A stretch of DNA of 7,703 bases from JBEINZ01 sp040377825. Its GTDB lineage: Bacteria; Pseudomonadota; Alphaproteobacteria; Rhizobiales; Ancalomicrobiaceae. Shown in pieces: positions 1 through 5,616 of this stretch (the first letter of the stretch is position 1; every line of letters starts with the position of its first letter). The notes below the pieces were generated by a model. That model did not search any database and was not told the DNA's origin. It saw nothing but the letters and a program-made list of their open reading frames with translations. Made by a program: the position numbers and the translations under genes. The DNA lies in assembly GCA_040377825.1 (NCBI GenBank), contig JBEINZ010000156.1:1-7703 (forward strand). Direction: 5' to 3'.

Positions 1-383
1 ATGCCTCGGCCTTCACCTTCAAATACTCCCCGCGTCCTGGAACGCCCGCGGCCGGAGAGCCCGAACAGGTCGACGAGGCCGTCAAAACCGACCGCCTCAT
101 CCGCCTCCAGGACCTCGTAAACGCGCGCACACGCGCTTTCAACGACAGCCGCATCGGCATGGAAACGGATATCCTGATCGAGAAAGCGGGCCGACGTCCC
201 GCTCAGCTGGTCGGGCGGTCACCATGGCTTCAGCCCGTCCATGTCGACGCGCCCGCGGCGCTGATCGGCCAGATCGTTCGCGTTCGCATTGACGGCACCC
301 ATTCCTTCAGTCTTTTCGCGACGCTCCTCGACCGGCCCGACGAGCGCCCGCGCGACCTTGCGGCCATGGGGGCACGCGCTTGA
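1..383 (+). CDS. miaB: tRNA-2-methylthio-N6-dimethylallyladenosine synthase MiaB (3' end, truncated by window)
   Basis: Only the C-terminal 126 residues are present; the frame is open from base 3 and the TGA is at 381-383. MiaB is a radical-SAM, double Fe-S cluster enzyme that methylthiolates i6A37 of tRNAs reading UNN codons. What is visible is the end of the radical-SAM region, with the family signature FKYSPRPGTPAA near the left edge, followed by a TRAM (RNA-binding) domain from about base 160 containing the typical LVGRSPWLQPVHV stretch and the closing beta strands (IGQIVRVRIDG...FSLFATLL). The cysteine motifs that bind the clusters lie outside the window. The ATG at bases 1-3 is in another frame and is not a start. 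The stop overlaps the start of phoH by 4 nt, as expected for the conserved miaB-phoH-ybeY-corC-lnt order. A distinction from the related RimO/MtaB enzymes rests on this neighbourhood and the FKYSPRPGTPAA signature. Confidence 0.95.
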   Translation, partial: ASAFTFKYSPRPGTPAAGEPEQVDEAVKTDRLIRLQDLVNARTRAFNDSRIGMETDILIEKAGRRPAQLVGRSPWLQPVHVDAPAALIGQIVRVRIDGTHSFSLFATLLDRPDERPRDLAAMGARA

Positions 384-1462
384 CCGGAGCAAACCGAGGA
401 TCCGCGCCGACCTTCCCGCTGATGGCGCATGCCTCAGACCTGACGCATATCGTCTTGGCTTTCGACGACAACCGTCTGGTCGGCGATCTCTATGGCGAAT
501 TCGACCGCAATCTCGCCGAGATCGAGCGTCGGCTTCACGTCAGCGCGATCGCGCGCGGCAATCAGGTGACGATTAAGGGGCCGCACCAAGCTTGCGAGCA
601 AGCTCGCAACGTTCTGGAAAGCCTTTACCAAAGGCTACAGACCGGCGCGGAGGTGCTTCCCGGCGACGTTGACGGCGCTATCCGCTTCGCCGAAGCCAGT
701 GGACAACAATTGCCGCTGCCGACGTTGGAGCCCAAGGGTCGGCTGTCCGCCGCGCAGATTTCCACCCGCCGCAAAACGGTGGTTGCTCGCACGGCTGCCC
801 AAGATGCCTATATCCGCGCGATGGACAGAGCGGATCTCGTTTTCGGCATTGGTCCAGCTGGTACGGGAAAGACCTATCTCGCGGTCGCCTATGCCGCGGC
901 CCTCATAGAGCGCGGCGATGCAACGCGGCTGATCTTATCGCGGCCGGCGGTGGAGGCGGGCGAAAGGCTCGGCTTTCTGCCGGGAGATTTGAAGGAGAAG
1001 GTCGATCCCTATTTGCGCCCGCTTTACGATGCACTCTACGATATGATGCCGGCGGAGAAGGTCGAACGTGGACTTCAATCCGGCATGATCGAAGTGGCCC
1101 CGCTCGCCTTCATGCGCGGCCGCACGCTCGCGAACGCTGTCGTCCTCCTGGACGAGGCGCAGAATACGACAACGATGCAAATGAAGATGTTTCTGACCCG
1201 GCTTGGCGAGAACGCGAAAATGATCGTCACGGGCGATCCGACGCAGGTCGATCTCGGGCCCGGGCAGAAATCCGGGCTGGTCGACGCGCTCGAGATCCTG
1301 CGCGATGTACCCGGAATCATTCGGGTGAATTTCACCGACAAGGATGTTGTCCGTCATGAACTCGTGGCGCGCATCGTGAGAGCCTATGACAATGTTAGCC
1401 GCGAGCGGCTTGCCGCTGCGGAGCGCCGGCCGCTCGGATCTGTCGGAGGGCCTTCCTCATGA
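380..1462 (+). CDS. phoH: PhoH-family P-loop ATPase (PhoH/YbeZ type)
   Basis: A 360-aa PhoH-like protein of normal family length. Residues about 20-90 form the KH-like N-terminal segment common in this subfamily; residues about 133-340 are the RecA-like ATPase core. Walker A is GPAGTGKT (158-165), Walker B is VVLLDEAQN (254-262), and the conserved TGDPTQVDL motif lies at 284-292. The family is linked to RNA metabolism, and its neighbour-partner YbeY is an RNase/ribosome maturation factor; the exact activity is not settled. The start is inferred to be TTG at 380, overlapping the miaB stop (TTGA), because a GGGGG stretch at 367-371 sits 8 nt upstream. The next in-frame ATG (422, residue 15) has no well-placed Shine-Dalgarno sequence, but it remains an alternative giving 346 aa. 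It ends in a 4-nt overlap with ybeY. Confidence 0.95.
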   Translation: MTGANRGSAPTFPLMAHASDLTHIVLAFDDNRLVGDLYGEFDRNLAEIERRLHVSAIARGNQVTIKGPHQACEQARNVLESLYQRLQTGAEVLPGDVDGAIRFAEASGQQLPLPTLEPKGRLSAAQISTRRKTVVARTAAQDAYIRAMDRADLVFGIGPAGTGKTYLAVAYAAALIERGDATRLILSRPAVEAGERLGFLPGDLKEKVDPYLRPLYDALYDMMPAEKVERGLQSGMIEVAPLAFMRGRTLANAVVLLDEAQNTTTMQMKMFLTRLGENAKMIVTGDPTQVDLGPGQKSGLVDALEILRDVPGIIRVNFTDKDVVRHELVARIVRAYDNVSRERLAAAERRPLGSVGGPSS

Positions 1463-1989
1463 CAGAGGAGTCCCGAAGTTCGAGCCGCGCCATCGCCGTC
1501 GACATCCTGATCGAAGACGTCGCCTGGGGTGCCGAGGAAGTGCTTCGGCCGTTGATCGAACGGGTCGTGTCAGCGGTTGCCGCGAGCGGCGCGTTGGACA
1601 TTCCGGACGAGGCGGAACTTTCGCTCGTCTTGACCGATGATGCCCGCATCCGCGTCCTGAACCAGACCCATCGCGGGATAGACAAACCGACCAATGTCCT
1701 GTCGTTTCCTGTTTACGATCCGGGCGAGCCGATCGGCCCGATGCTCGGCGACATCGTGATTGCGCGCGAGACAACGACGCGAGAAGCCGCTGAAGAAGCA
1801 AAACCCTTCGAGGACCATGTGAGCCACCTCCTGGTTCATGGGCTCCTGCATCTTCTCGGTTTCGACCATGAAGACGATGGCGAGGCCGAGGTAATGGAGC
1901 AACTTGAAATTGACATCCTAGCGACGCTGGACATTGCCGACCCCTACGGTTGCGCAACGGCCGCCTCGCATGACGAGACGGTGAAATGA
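1459..1989 (+). CDS. ybeY: Endoribonuclease / rRNA maturation factor YbeY
   Basis: A 176-aa UPF0054/YbeY metalloprotein, slightly longer than the E. coli protein. The defining zinc motif H-x3-H-x5-H is present as HGLLHLLGFDH, with H127, H131 and H137 as metal ligands. The other family signature, N-x3-RGIDKPTNVLSFP, covers residues 68-84, followed by GDIVIA (97-102). Members act in 16S rRNA 3'-end processing, 70S ribosome quality control and, in rhizobia, small-RNA-related regulation. The ATG overlaps the phoH stop (ATGA, 1459-1462), and a strong Shine-Dalgarno GGAGGG at 1445-1450 lies 8 nt upstream inside phoH, which fixes the start. The C-terminal tail after residue 160 is not conserved in my memory of the family. 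It ends in an ATGA overlap with corC. Confidence 0.96.
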   Translation: MTEESRSSSRAIAVDILIEDVAWGAEEVLRPLIERVVSAVAASGALDIPDEAELSLVLTDDARIRVLNQTHRGIDKPTNVLSFPVYDPGEPIGPMLGDIVIARETTTREAAEEAKPFEDHVSHLLVHGLLHLLGFDHEDDGEAEVMEQLEIDILATLDIADPYGCATAASHDETVK

Positions 1990-3032
1990 GCGACACGATT
2001 ACCCCAACAACGAGTTCGGCCACCGATGCCCGAGAGGGATTTGACGGCCGCGGCGAAGGCGAAGGTCGATCTAGCGAAAGTTGGATAGATCGATTGATGA
2101 TGGCGGTCGGTTGGAAGCAATCGTCCGCCACCTTGCGCGATAATCTGCAATCTGTTTTGGAACAGGACGGCGACGCCGCTTTCTCCACGCAGGAGCGGGC
2201 GATGATCCGCAATATTCTGCGGCTGAGAGAAACCCGCGTCCGCGACGTCATGGTCCCACGCTCGGAAATCGATGCGGTGGCGAACGATGTCACTCTGACG
2301 GAGCTCATGATCTTGTTCAAGGATTCCGGTCATAGCCGGATGCCGGTGTATAAGGACACGCTCGACGACGCGGGCGGCATGATCCACATCCGCGATCTCA
2401 TGGGCTATATCGCCGAGGCCGCGCTGGTTCGCACGAGCCGTCTGGAGACCGGCGCGGAAGAGGCGCGCGACATTGATCTTGCGCAGGTCGACCTCTCTCG
2501 CACCCTTGCCGAGACTGGATTGGAACGCCCGGTTCTCTTCGTTCCCGGCTCGATGCCGGCGACCGATCTTCTTGCCCGGATGCAACAAAACCGCATTCAG
2601 ATGGCGCTTGTCATCGACGAATTCGGCGGCGTCGATGGCCTCGCGAGCCTCGAAGACATTGTCGAAACCGTCGTCGGCGACATCGAGGACGAGCACGATA
2701 CGGACGAGGACGAGGCCGTGGTGGTTGCCGACGGCGATGCCTGGATCGCCGATGGACGCGTCGAACTCGCCGACATGGCTGAAGCAAGCGGCATCAACTT
2801 CGAGATCTGGGATGTCAGCGAGGATGTCGATACACTCGGCGGCCTCGTGGTCGCGCTGGTCGGACGTGTTCCTTTGCCTGGCGAGACGATACGCACCGAA
2901 GCGGTACCGGGCATCGTGTTTGACGTCCTCGATGCTGATCCGCGTCGCGTGAAAAAACTGCGCATCCAGCGCGAACCGGACAACGCCAACGATCGGTTGC
3001 CGCAGCCGATTCGAGAAGCGGGCGCTGCTTGA
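1986..3032 (+). CDS. corC: CBS-domain protein of the CorC/TlyC (hemolysin C) family
   Basis: A 348-aa soluble protein. The first 80 residues are poorly conserved and probably disordered at the start. Residues about 84-145 form a first CBS domain beginning VRDVMVPRSEIDAV, with the typical SGHSRMPVY strand; a second CBS domain covers about 175-232 (ALVIDEFGGVDGLASLEDIVE). An acidic linker (GDIEDEHDTDEDEA, 231-244) leads to the CorC_HlyC/transporter-associated domain (about 245-330), which ends in the typical KKLRI strand. There is no DUF21 membrane domain, as in gammaproteobacterial CorC. The family is associated with Mg2+/Co2+ efflux, and the CBS pair likely binds an adenine nucleotide. The old hemolysin label has little support as a function. 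The start overlaps the ybeY stop (ATGA), implying translational coupling. I am sure of the family and less sure of the transported ion. Confidence 0.92.
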   Translation: MSDTITPTTSSATDAREGFDGRGEGEGRSSESWIDRLMMAVGWKQSSATLRDNLQSVLEQDGDAAFSTQERAMIRNILRLRETRVRDVMVPRSEIDAVANDVTLTELMILFKDSGHSRMPVYKDTLDDAGGMIHIRDLMGYIAEAALVRTSRLETGAEEARDIDLAQVDLSRTLAETGLERPVLFVPGSMPATDLLARMQQNRIQMALVIDEFGGVDGLASLEDIVETVVGDIEDEHDTDEDEAVVVADGDAWIADGRVELADMAEASGINFEIWDVSEDVDTLGGLVVALVGRVPLPGETIRTEAVPGIVFDVLDADPRRVKKLRIQREPDNANDRLPQPIREAGAA

Positions 3033-3042
3033 CCGGCGCCCA

Positions 3043-3100
3043 GCCACCTGAAATGGAGAGATCCACGGGGACATTTGCCCGAATCTTTCCGGTAGGTGGC
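3043..3100 (+). promoter_or_regulatory. Possible RNA stem occluding the lnt ribosome-binding site
   Basis: In the corC-lnt gap, GCCACCT (3043-3049) is perfectly complementary to AGGTGGC (3094-3100), which contains the lnt Shine-Dalgarno region; G3050-T3093 adds a wobble pair. The enclosed loop has its own small stem, CGGG (3066-3069) with CCCG (3078-3081). Seen directly: the complementarity. Inferred: that it forms in the mRNA and tunes lnt translation. Chance complementarity is possible. Confidence 0.3.
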
Positions 3101-3101
3101 G

Positions 3102-4688
3102 ATGATTAGTCGAATCGCTGATGGCATCGTCCTTCTCTGGGGATGGCGACGCGCGGCAGTGGCTGCGTTTGTCGGCGCGCTTGCCGCGCTCGCCCAAGCG
3201 CCATTTCATGCCTTCCCGATACTCTGGCTGTCGCTGCCCGTGCTTGTCCTGCTCCTCGACGGCGCGGTGACGGCAAAGGCGAGCGGCCGAGTGAAGCGAC
3301 TGAGGCCCGCCTTTGCGATCGGCTGGTTTTTCGGCGTCGGTTACTTCCTTGCGGGACTTTGGTGGATTGCGGCCGCGTTTTTGGTCGATGTTCGGCAATT
3401 TGGCTGGATGATCCCCTTCGCCTTGATGTTTCTGGCCGGCGGTCTCGCGCTCTTCATGGGTCTTGGCACTGCCCTCGCGCGCATGTTTTGGTCGGATGGA
3501 CCAGCGCGTGTTTTGGCGCTCGCGGTCGGTCTCACGGTGTCGGAATATCTGCGCGGCAACATTCTCACCGGCTTTCCCTGGAATGCGCTCGGCTACGGCC
3601 TTGCCGCCAATGGGCCAATGATGCAGGCCGCCTCGCTCGTTGGGCTGGATGGCATGACCTTTCTAGCGGTCATCATCTTTGCCGCGCCGGTCCTTCTGCT
3701 CAACGGACGGCGCTTCAGCCGGCTGGCTTTCGTCGCCATATGCCTTTTGTTCGGCTCGCTCGTTGGCTTTGGTGCTTGGCGTCTGGCCACGGTGCAGGTC
3801 GCAACCGTCGAGGGCGTCAAGCTTCGCGTCATGCAACCCGCGATCGACCAGTGGCGCAAGTGGCGTCCGGAGTTCAAGGGAGAAATTCTAAGCCGTTATG
3901 TAGAGCTTTCCTCCGGCCCGGACGGCAAGGGTCTAGAAAAGGTAACTCACCTGATCTGGCCGGAATCAGCGTTCCCGTTTCTTCTGGCCAATGAACCTTG
4001 GGCGCTTTCCACGCTCTCTCAAATGCTCGGTTCGCATACGACGCTGCTTTCCGGCGCGATCCGCGCGGAGCCGCCATCGGCCGGCGAATCCAGACCCCGC
4101 TATTACAACTCCGTCTATGTCATTGCGCCGGGCGCCGAGCTTCTCGACGCATATGACAAGACGCATCTTGTACCGTTTGGTGAGTATCTGCCGTTTCAGG
4201 ACATCCTGGAAGCGCTCGGGATTCAGCAGCTGACCCAACTACGCGGCGGATTTGCCTCGGGAACAGGATTGCGGACCCTGACGGTTCCCGGCGCGCCGCC
4301 GGTTGGTCCCTTGATTTGCTACGAAGCTATATTTCCGAATTTCGCGATCGGGTCGGAGCGCCCGGCCTGGTTGTTGAACGTCACCAACGATGGTTGGTTC
4401 GGCTTGACCGCGGGACCCTATCAGCACTTGCATCAAGCCCAGCTACGCGCTGTCGAAGAGGGTTTACCGCTGGTACGAGCGGCGAATACTGGTATTTCTG
4501 CGGTGTTTGACCCGTTGGGACGCGTCGTTGCCTCGCTTCCGCTTGGTGAATTCGGCATCTTTGACAGCCCTCTTCCAATTGCAATCGATCCACCACTTCT
4601 TACCAGAATGCGCCAAATTGGACTGATCACAGCCATTTTCTGTGCATTTTTATTGCTATTTGCCCGACGTCTTCAATTTTTTAGATAG
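3102..4688 (+). CDS. lnt: Apolipoprotein N-acyltransferase Lnt
   Basis: A 528-aa inner-membrane enzyme that adds the third acyl chain to the N-terminal cysteine of lipoproteins, the last step after Lgt and LspA. The N-terminal part (to about residue 230) holds several hydrophobic membrane segments; residues about 240-480 form the periplasmic nitrilase-like domain, and a last hydrophobic segment lies at about 506-524. The catalytic triad is visible as E288 (LIWPESAFP), K353 (YDKTHLVPFGE) and C406 (PLICYEAIFP); E361 of the FGE loop and the NVTNDGWFG motif are also present. Numbering assumes the ATG at 3102, chosen because GTAGGTGG (3092-3099) resembles a Shine-Dalgarno sequence just upstream. 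An in-frame GTG at 3096 would add two residues but has no clear ribosome-binding site. It is the last gene of the miaB-phoH-ybeY-corC-lnt block. The 3' end is noticeably AT-richer (TTTTTT before the stop). Confidence 0.96.
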   Translation: MISRIADGIVLLWGWRRAAVAAFVGALAALAQAPFHAFPILWLSLPVLVLLLDGAVTAKASGRVKRLRPAFAIGWFFGVGYFLAGLWWIAAAFLVDVRQFGWMIPFALMFLAGGLALFMGLGTALARMFWSDGPARVLALAVGLTVSEYLRGNILTGFPWNALGYGLAANGPMMQAASLVGLDGMTFLAVIIFAAPVLLLNGRRFSRLAFVAICLLFGSLVGFGAWRLATVQVATVEGVKLRVMQPAIDQWRKWRPEFKGEILSRYVELSSGPDGKGLEKVTHLIWPESAFPFLLANEPWALSTLSQMLGSHTTLLSGAIRAEPPSAGESRPRYYNSVYVIAPGAELLDAYDKTHLVPFGEYLPFQDILEALGIQQLTQLRGGFASGTGLRTLTVPGAPPVGPLICYEAIFPNFAIGSERPAWLLNVTNDGWFGLTAGPYQHLHQAQLRAVEEGLPLVRAANTGISAVFDPLGRVVASLPLGEFGIFDSPLPIAIDPPLLTRMRQIGLITAIFCAFLLLFARRLQFFR

Positions 4689-4917
4689 GTTCCCGTTGAC
4701 TAACGCTACAAGGCGACGTCAGAATACAATCATGGGTCTGTCGAGCTAGATCACGGGCGGCGACAAAAACCTCACAACCAGTTTGTCTCGGCTAAGTTGT
4801 GGGGCCTTGACATAAGCCGCTCGAACCCGTGGCGACATATCGATACGACCGGAAATCGCCGAACCACCACGGCGGCAATACTTGTTTAGTCAATAACCGA
4901 AGCAAGAAGGTGCCGAT
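4689..4917. other. lnt-praR intergenic region, probable promoter region of the regulator gene
   Basis: No gene is supported in these 229 nt. A perfect -35-like CTTGACA lies at 4806-4812, but nothing resembling a -10 box sits 16-18 nt downstream, so I do not call a full promoter. Other visible elements are nested inverted repeats at 4762-4804 (listed separately), the 8-bp palindrome TATCGATA at 4838-4845, and a small stem CGCCG/CGGCG (4857-4861 with 4870-4874). GACATA is directly repeated at 4809-4814 and 4834-4839, 25 nt apart. A separate TTGACT (4696-4701) and TACAAT (4725-4730) are spaced 23 nt apart, too far for a standard promoter. No convincing intrinsic terminator follows lnt. Confidence 0.4.
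4762..4804. repeat. Nested inverted repeats upstream of the Xre regulator
   Basis: Two interleaved inverted repeats overlap here. GACAAA (4762-4767) is the reverse complement of TTTGTC (4782-4787). CCTCACAAC (4770-4778) pairs with GTTGTGGGG (4796-4804), nine pairs with one wobble. The second arm ends right before the -35-like CTTGACA. Possible roles are an operator for autoregulation by the downstream regulator or an RNA hairpin ending lnt transcription; there is no following T-run, so the operator reading is somewhat preferred. This is inference from position only. Confidence 0.35.
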
Positions 4918-5334
4918 ATGGCCAGCAAAAAGTCGCCTAATCCGATAGATGTGCATGTGGGGAGTCGCGTAAGGCTTCGCCGAATGATGCTCGGAATGAG
5001 TCAAGAAAAACTCGGAGAACATCTCGGAATCACGTTCCAGCAGATCCAGAAGTATGAGAAGGGAACGAACCGAATCGGCGCGAGCCGCCTTCAGGCTATC
5101 GCCCGGGTGCTCAATGTACCTGTTGCTTTCTTCTTCGAGGATGCCCCGGGCATGACGCCCGTTGCCGGAAACCAGGGTTTCGAGGAATCCCAGGCCGCTT
5201 CCTATGTGGTCGACTTCCTATCGAGCTCGGAAGGCCTCTCGCTGAACAAGTCATTCGTTCGCATCAAGGATGCGAAGACCCGGCGCAAGATCGTCGAACT
5301 TGTGCGCGCCGTAGCTGGCGAAGAAGAAGAATAA
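4918..5334 (+). CDS. praR: Xre-family helix-turn-helix regulator, PraR/PhrR type
   Basis: A 138-aa DNA-binding protein with an N-terminal HTH_3/Cro-C1 domain at about 17-71. The helix-turn-helix runs through MSQEKLGEHLGITFQQIQKYEKG (27-49) and continues NRIGASRLQAIARVLNVPVAFFFEDAPG. This sequence is strikingly like the regulator that rhizobia carry between lnt and metK: PraR of Rhizobium leguminosarum (a repressor in quorum sensing and surface attachment), PraR of Azorhizobium, and the low-pH-induced PhrR of Sinorhizobium. The C-terminal part (about 94-134, SYVVDFLSSSEGLSLN...RRKIVELVRAV) is also conserved in that group, and the protein ends in an acidic tail EEEE. The start is set by AAGAAGG (4904-4910), 7 nt upstream of the ATG. 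It has its own upstream region and so is probably transcribed separately from lnt. Which genes it controls in this organism cannot be read from the sequence. Confidence 0.85.
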   Translation: MASKKSPNPIDVHVGSRVRLRRMMLGMSQEKLGEHLGITFQQIQKYEKGTNRIGASRLQAIARVLNVPVAFFFEDAPGMTPVAGNQGFEESQAASYVVDFLSSSEGLSLNKSFVRIKDAKTRRKIVELVRAVAGEEEE

Positions 5335-5341
5335 GGCGATA

Positions 5342-5367
5342 TCCGGAGCCGAACGATCGGCTCCGGA
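5342..5367 (+). terminator. Perfect 11-bp hairpin just after praR
   Basis: TCCGGAGCCGA (5342-5352) and TCGGCTCCGGA (5357-5367) form a perfect 11-bp, GC-rich stem with a 4-nt loop (ACGA), starting 8 nt after the praR stop. No T-run follows; a CCCCCT stretch comes next. It could be a 3' stabilising hairpin, a Rho-assisted terminator element, or the first stem of a small RNA. The hairpin itself is certain at sequence level; the terminator role is not. Confidence 0.5.
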
Positions 5368-5415
5368 AGTCCGCCCCCTCGGCAAAAAACTCTCTCGGAC
5401 TTCAATAGTTCCTCG

Positions 5416-5434
5416 GCGCCAAATTTTCTGGCGC
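5416..5434 (+). repeat. Short hairpin in the praR-metK spacer
   Basis: GCGCCA (5416-5421) and TGGCGC (5429-5434) form a 6-bp stem with a 7-nt AT-rich loop (AATTTTC). It is followed by ACCCCCTT and not by a T-run, so it is not a terminator by itself. It is the middle one of three successive stems between praR and metK. Confidence 0.5.
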
Positions 5435-5442
5435 ACCCCCTT

Positions 5443-5490
5443 ATGACCCGACTTCGACGTTAGATCGACGATTTCAGGGTCATTGTTTTT
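5443..5490 (+). terminator. Candidate intrinsic terminator between praR and metK
   Basis: ATGACCC (5443-5449) is perfectly complementary to GGGTCAT (5477-5483), and the second arm is followed by TGTTTTT (5484-5490). The 27-nt loop is long for a terminator but can hold a small TCGA/TCGA stem (5454-5457 with 5465-5468). It would end praR transcription, or the transcript of a small RNA in the spacer, about 120 nt before the metK ATG. The stem is short, so termination efficiency is uncertain. Confidence 0.45.
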
Positions 5491-5493
5491 AAA

Positions 5494-5612
5494 GTCGGCG
5501 AGTTTATCGCGACAAGTCCAGCGCCACCGCCAGAAATCGTAGAAAGATCGTGCTCGATCTGGTCCTTAAAGCGTGATGAGGCACGACTTGACCCATGAGA
5601 CGGGAGGCTGTT
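5494..5612 (+). promoter_or_regulatory. Proximal metK leader with mutually exclusive pairings
   Basis: Several complementary segments lie just before metK. GTC-GCGA (5494-5501, one bulged G) pairs with TCGC-GAC (5507-5513). CAAGTC (5513-5518) pairs with GACTTG (5585-5590). AGATCG (5545-5550) pairs with CGATCT (5555-5560) around a TGCT loop. TCGTGC (5548-5553) can pair with GCACGA (5581-5586), which would disrupt the previous hairpin. The Shine-Dalgarno GGGAGG (5602-5607) follows. The pattern could be a regulatory leader. I see no match to the SAM-II or SAM/SAH riboswitch consensus as I remember them. Confidence 0.3.
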
Positions 5613-5616
5613 ATGC
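5587..5616 (+). promoter_or_regulatory. Possible promoter inside the metK start region
   Basis: CTTGAC (5587-5592) matches the alphaproteobacterial -35 consensus exactly; 18 nt later TTATGC (5611-5616) is only a 3/6 match to the CTATAT-type -10. If used, transcription would begin near 5623, downstream of ATG 5613, and translation would have to start at GTG 5682. The poor -10 keeps confidence low. Confidence 0.2.

Noticed and set aside
1944..3398. Long open frame on the minus strand (484 codons) opposite corC and lnt, and another at 1457-2320 opposite ybeY and corC.
   Set aside because: They lie antisense to well-identified genes in GC-rich DNA, where stop codons are rare; the translations show no family motif and are rich in R, H, D and S as expected for shadow frames.
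4660..4690. Intrinsic terminator at the end of lnt, suggested by the TTTTTT before the stop codon.
   Set aside because: No stem precedes the T-run; GACGTC at 4667-4672 is only a 6-nt palindrome with no loop.
4807..4841. Complete sigma-70-type promoter for praR starting from TTGACA at 4807-4812.
   Set aside because: The -35 is perfect, but the only AT-rich candidate (CATATC at 4836-4841) is 23 nt away and the 16-18 nt positions read GTGGCG-like sequence, so a full promoter cannot be supported.
5483..5508. metK promoter TTGTTT/TTTATC in the spacer.
   Set aside because: The spacing is only 14 nt and both boxes are poor matches; the T-rich part is better explained as the tail of the hairpin at 5443-5483.
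5335..5612. SAM-II or SAM/SAH riboswitch upstream of metK.
   Set aside because: I looked for the consensus features as I remember them (the pseudoknotted stem-loop with a GCTAAA-type tail for SAM-II, and GGAGCA at the ribosome-binding site for SAM/SAH) and did not find them; only unclassified pairings are present.
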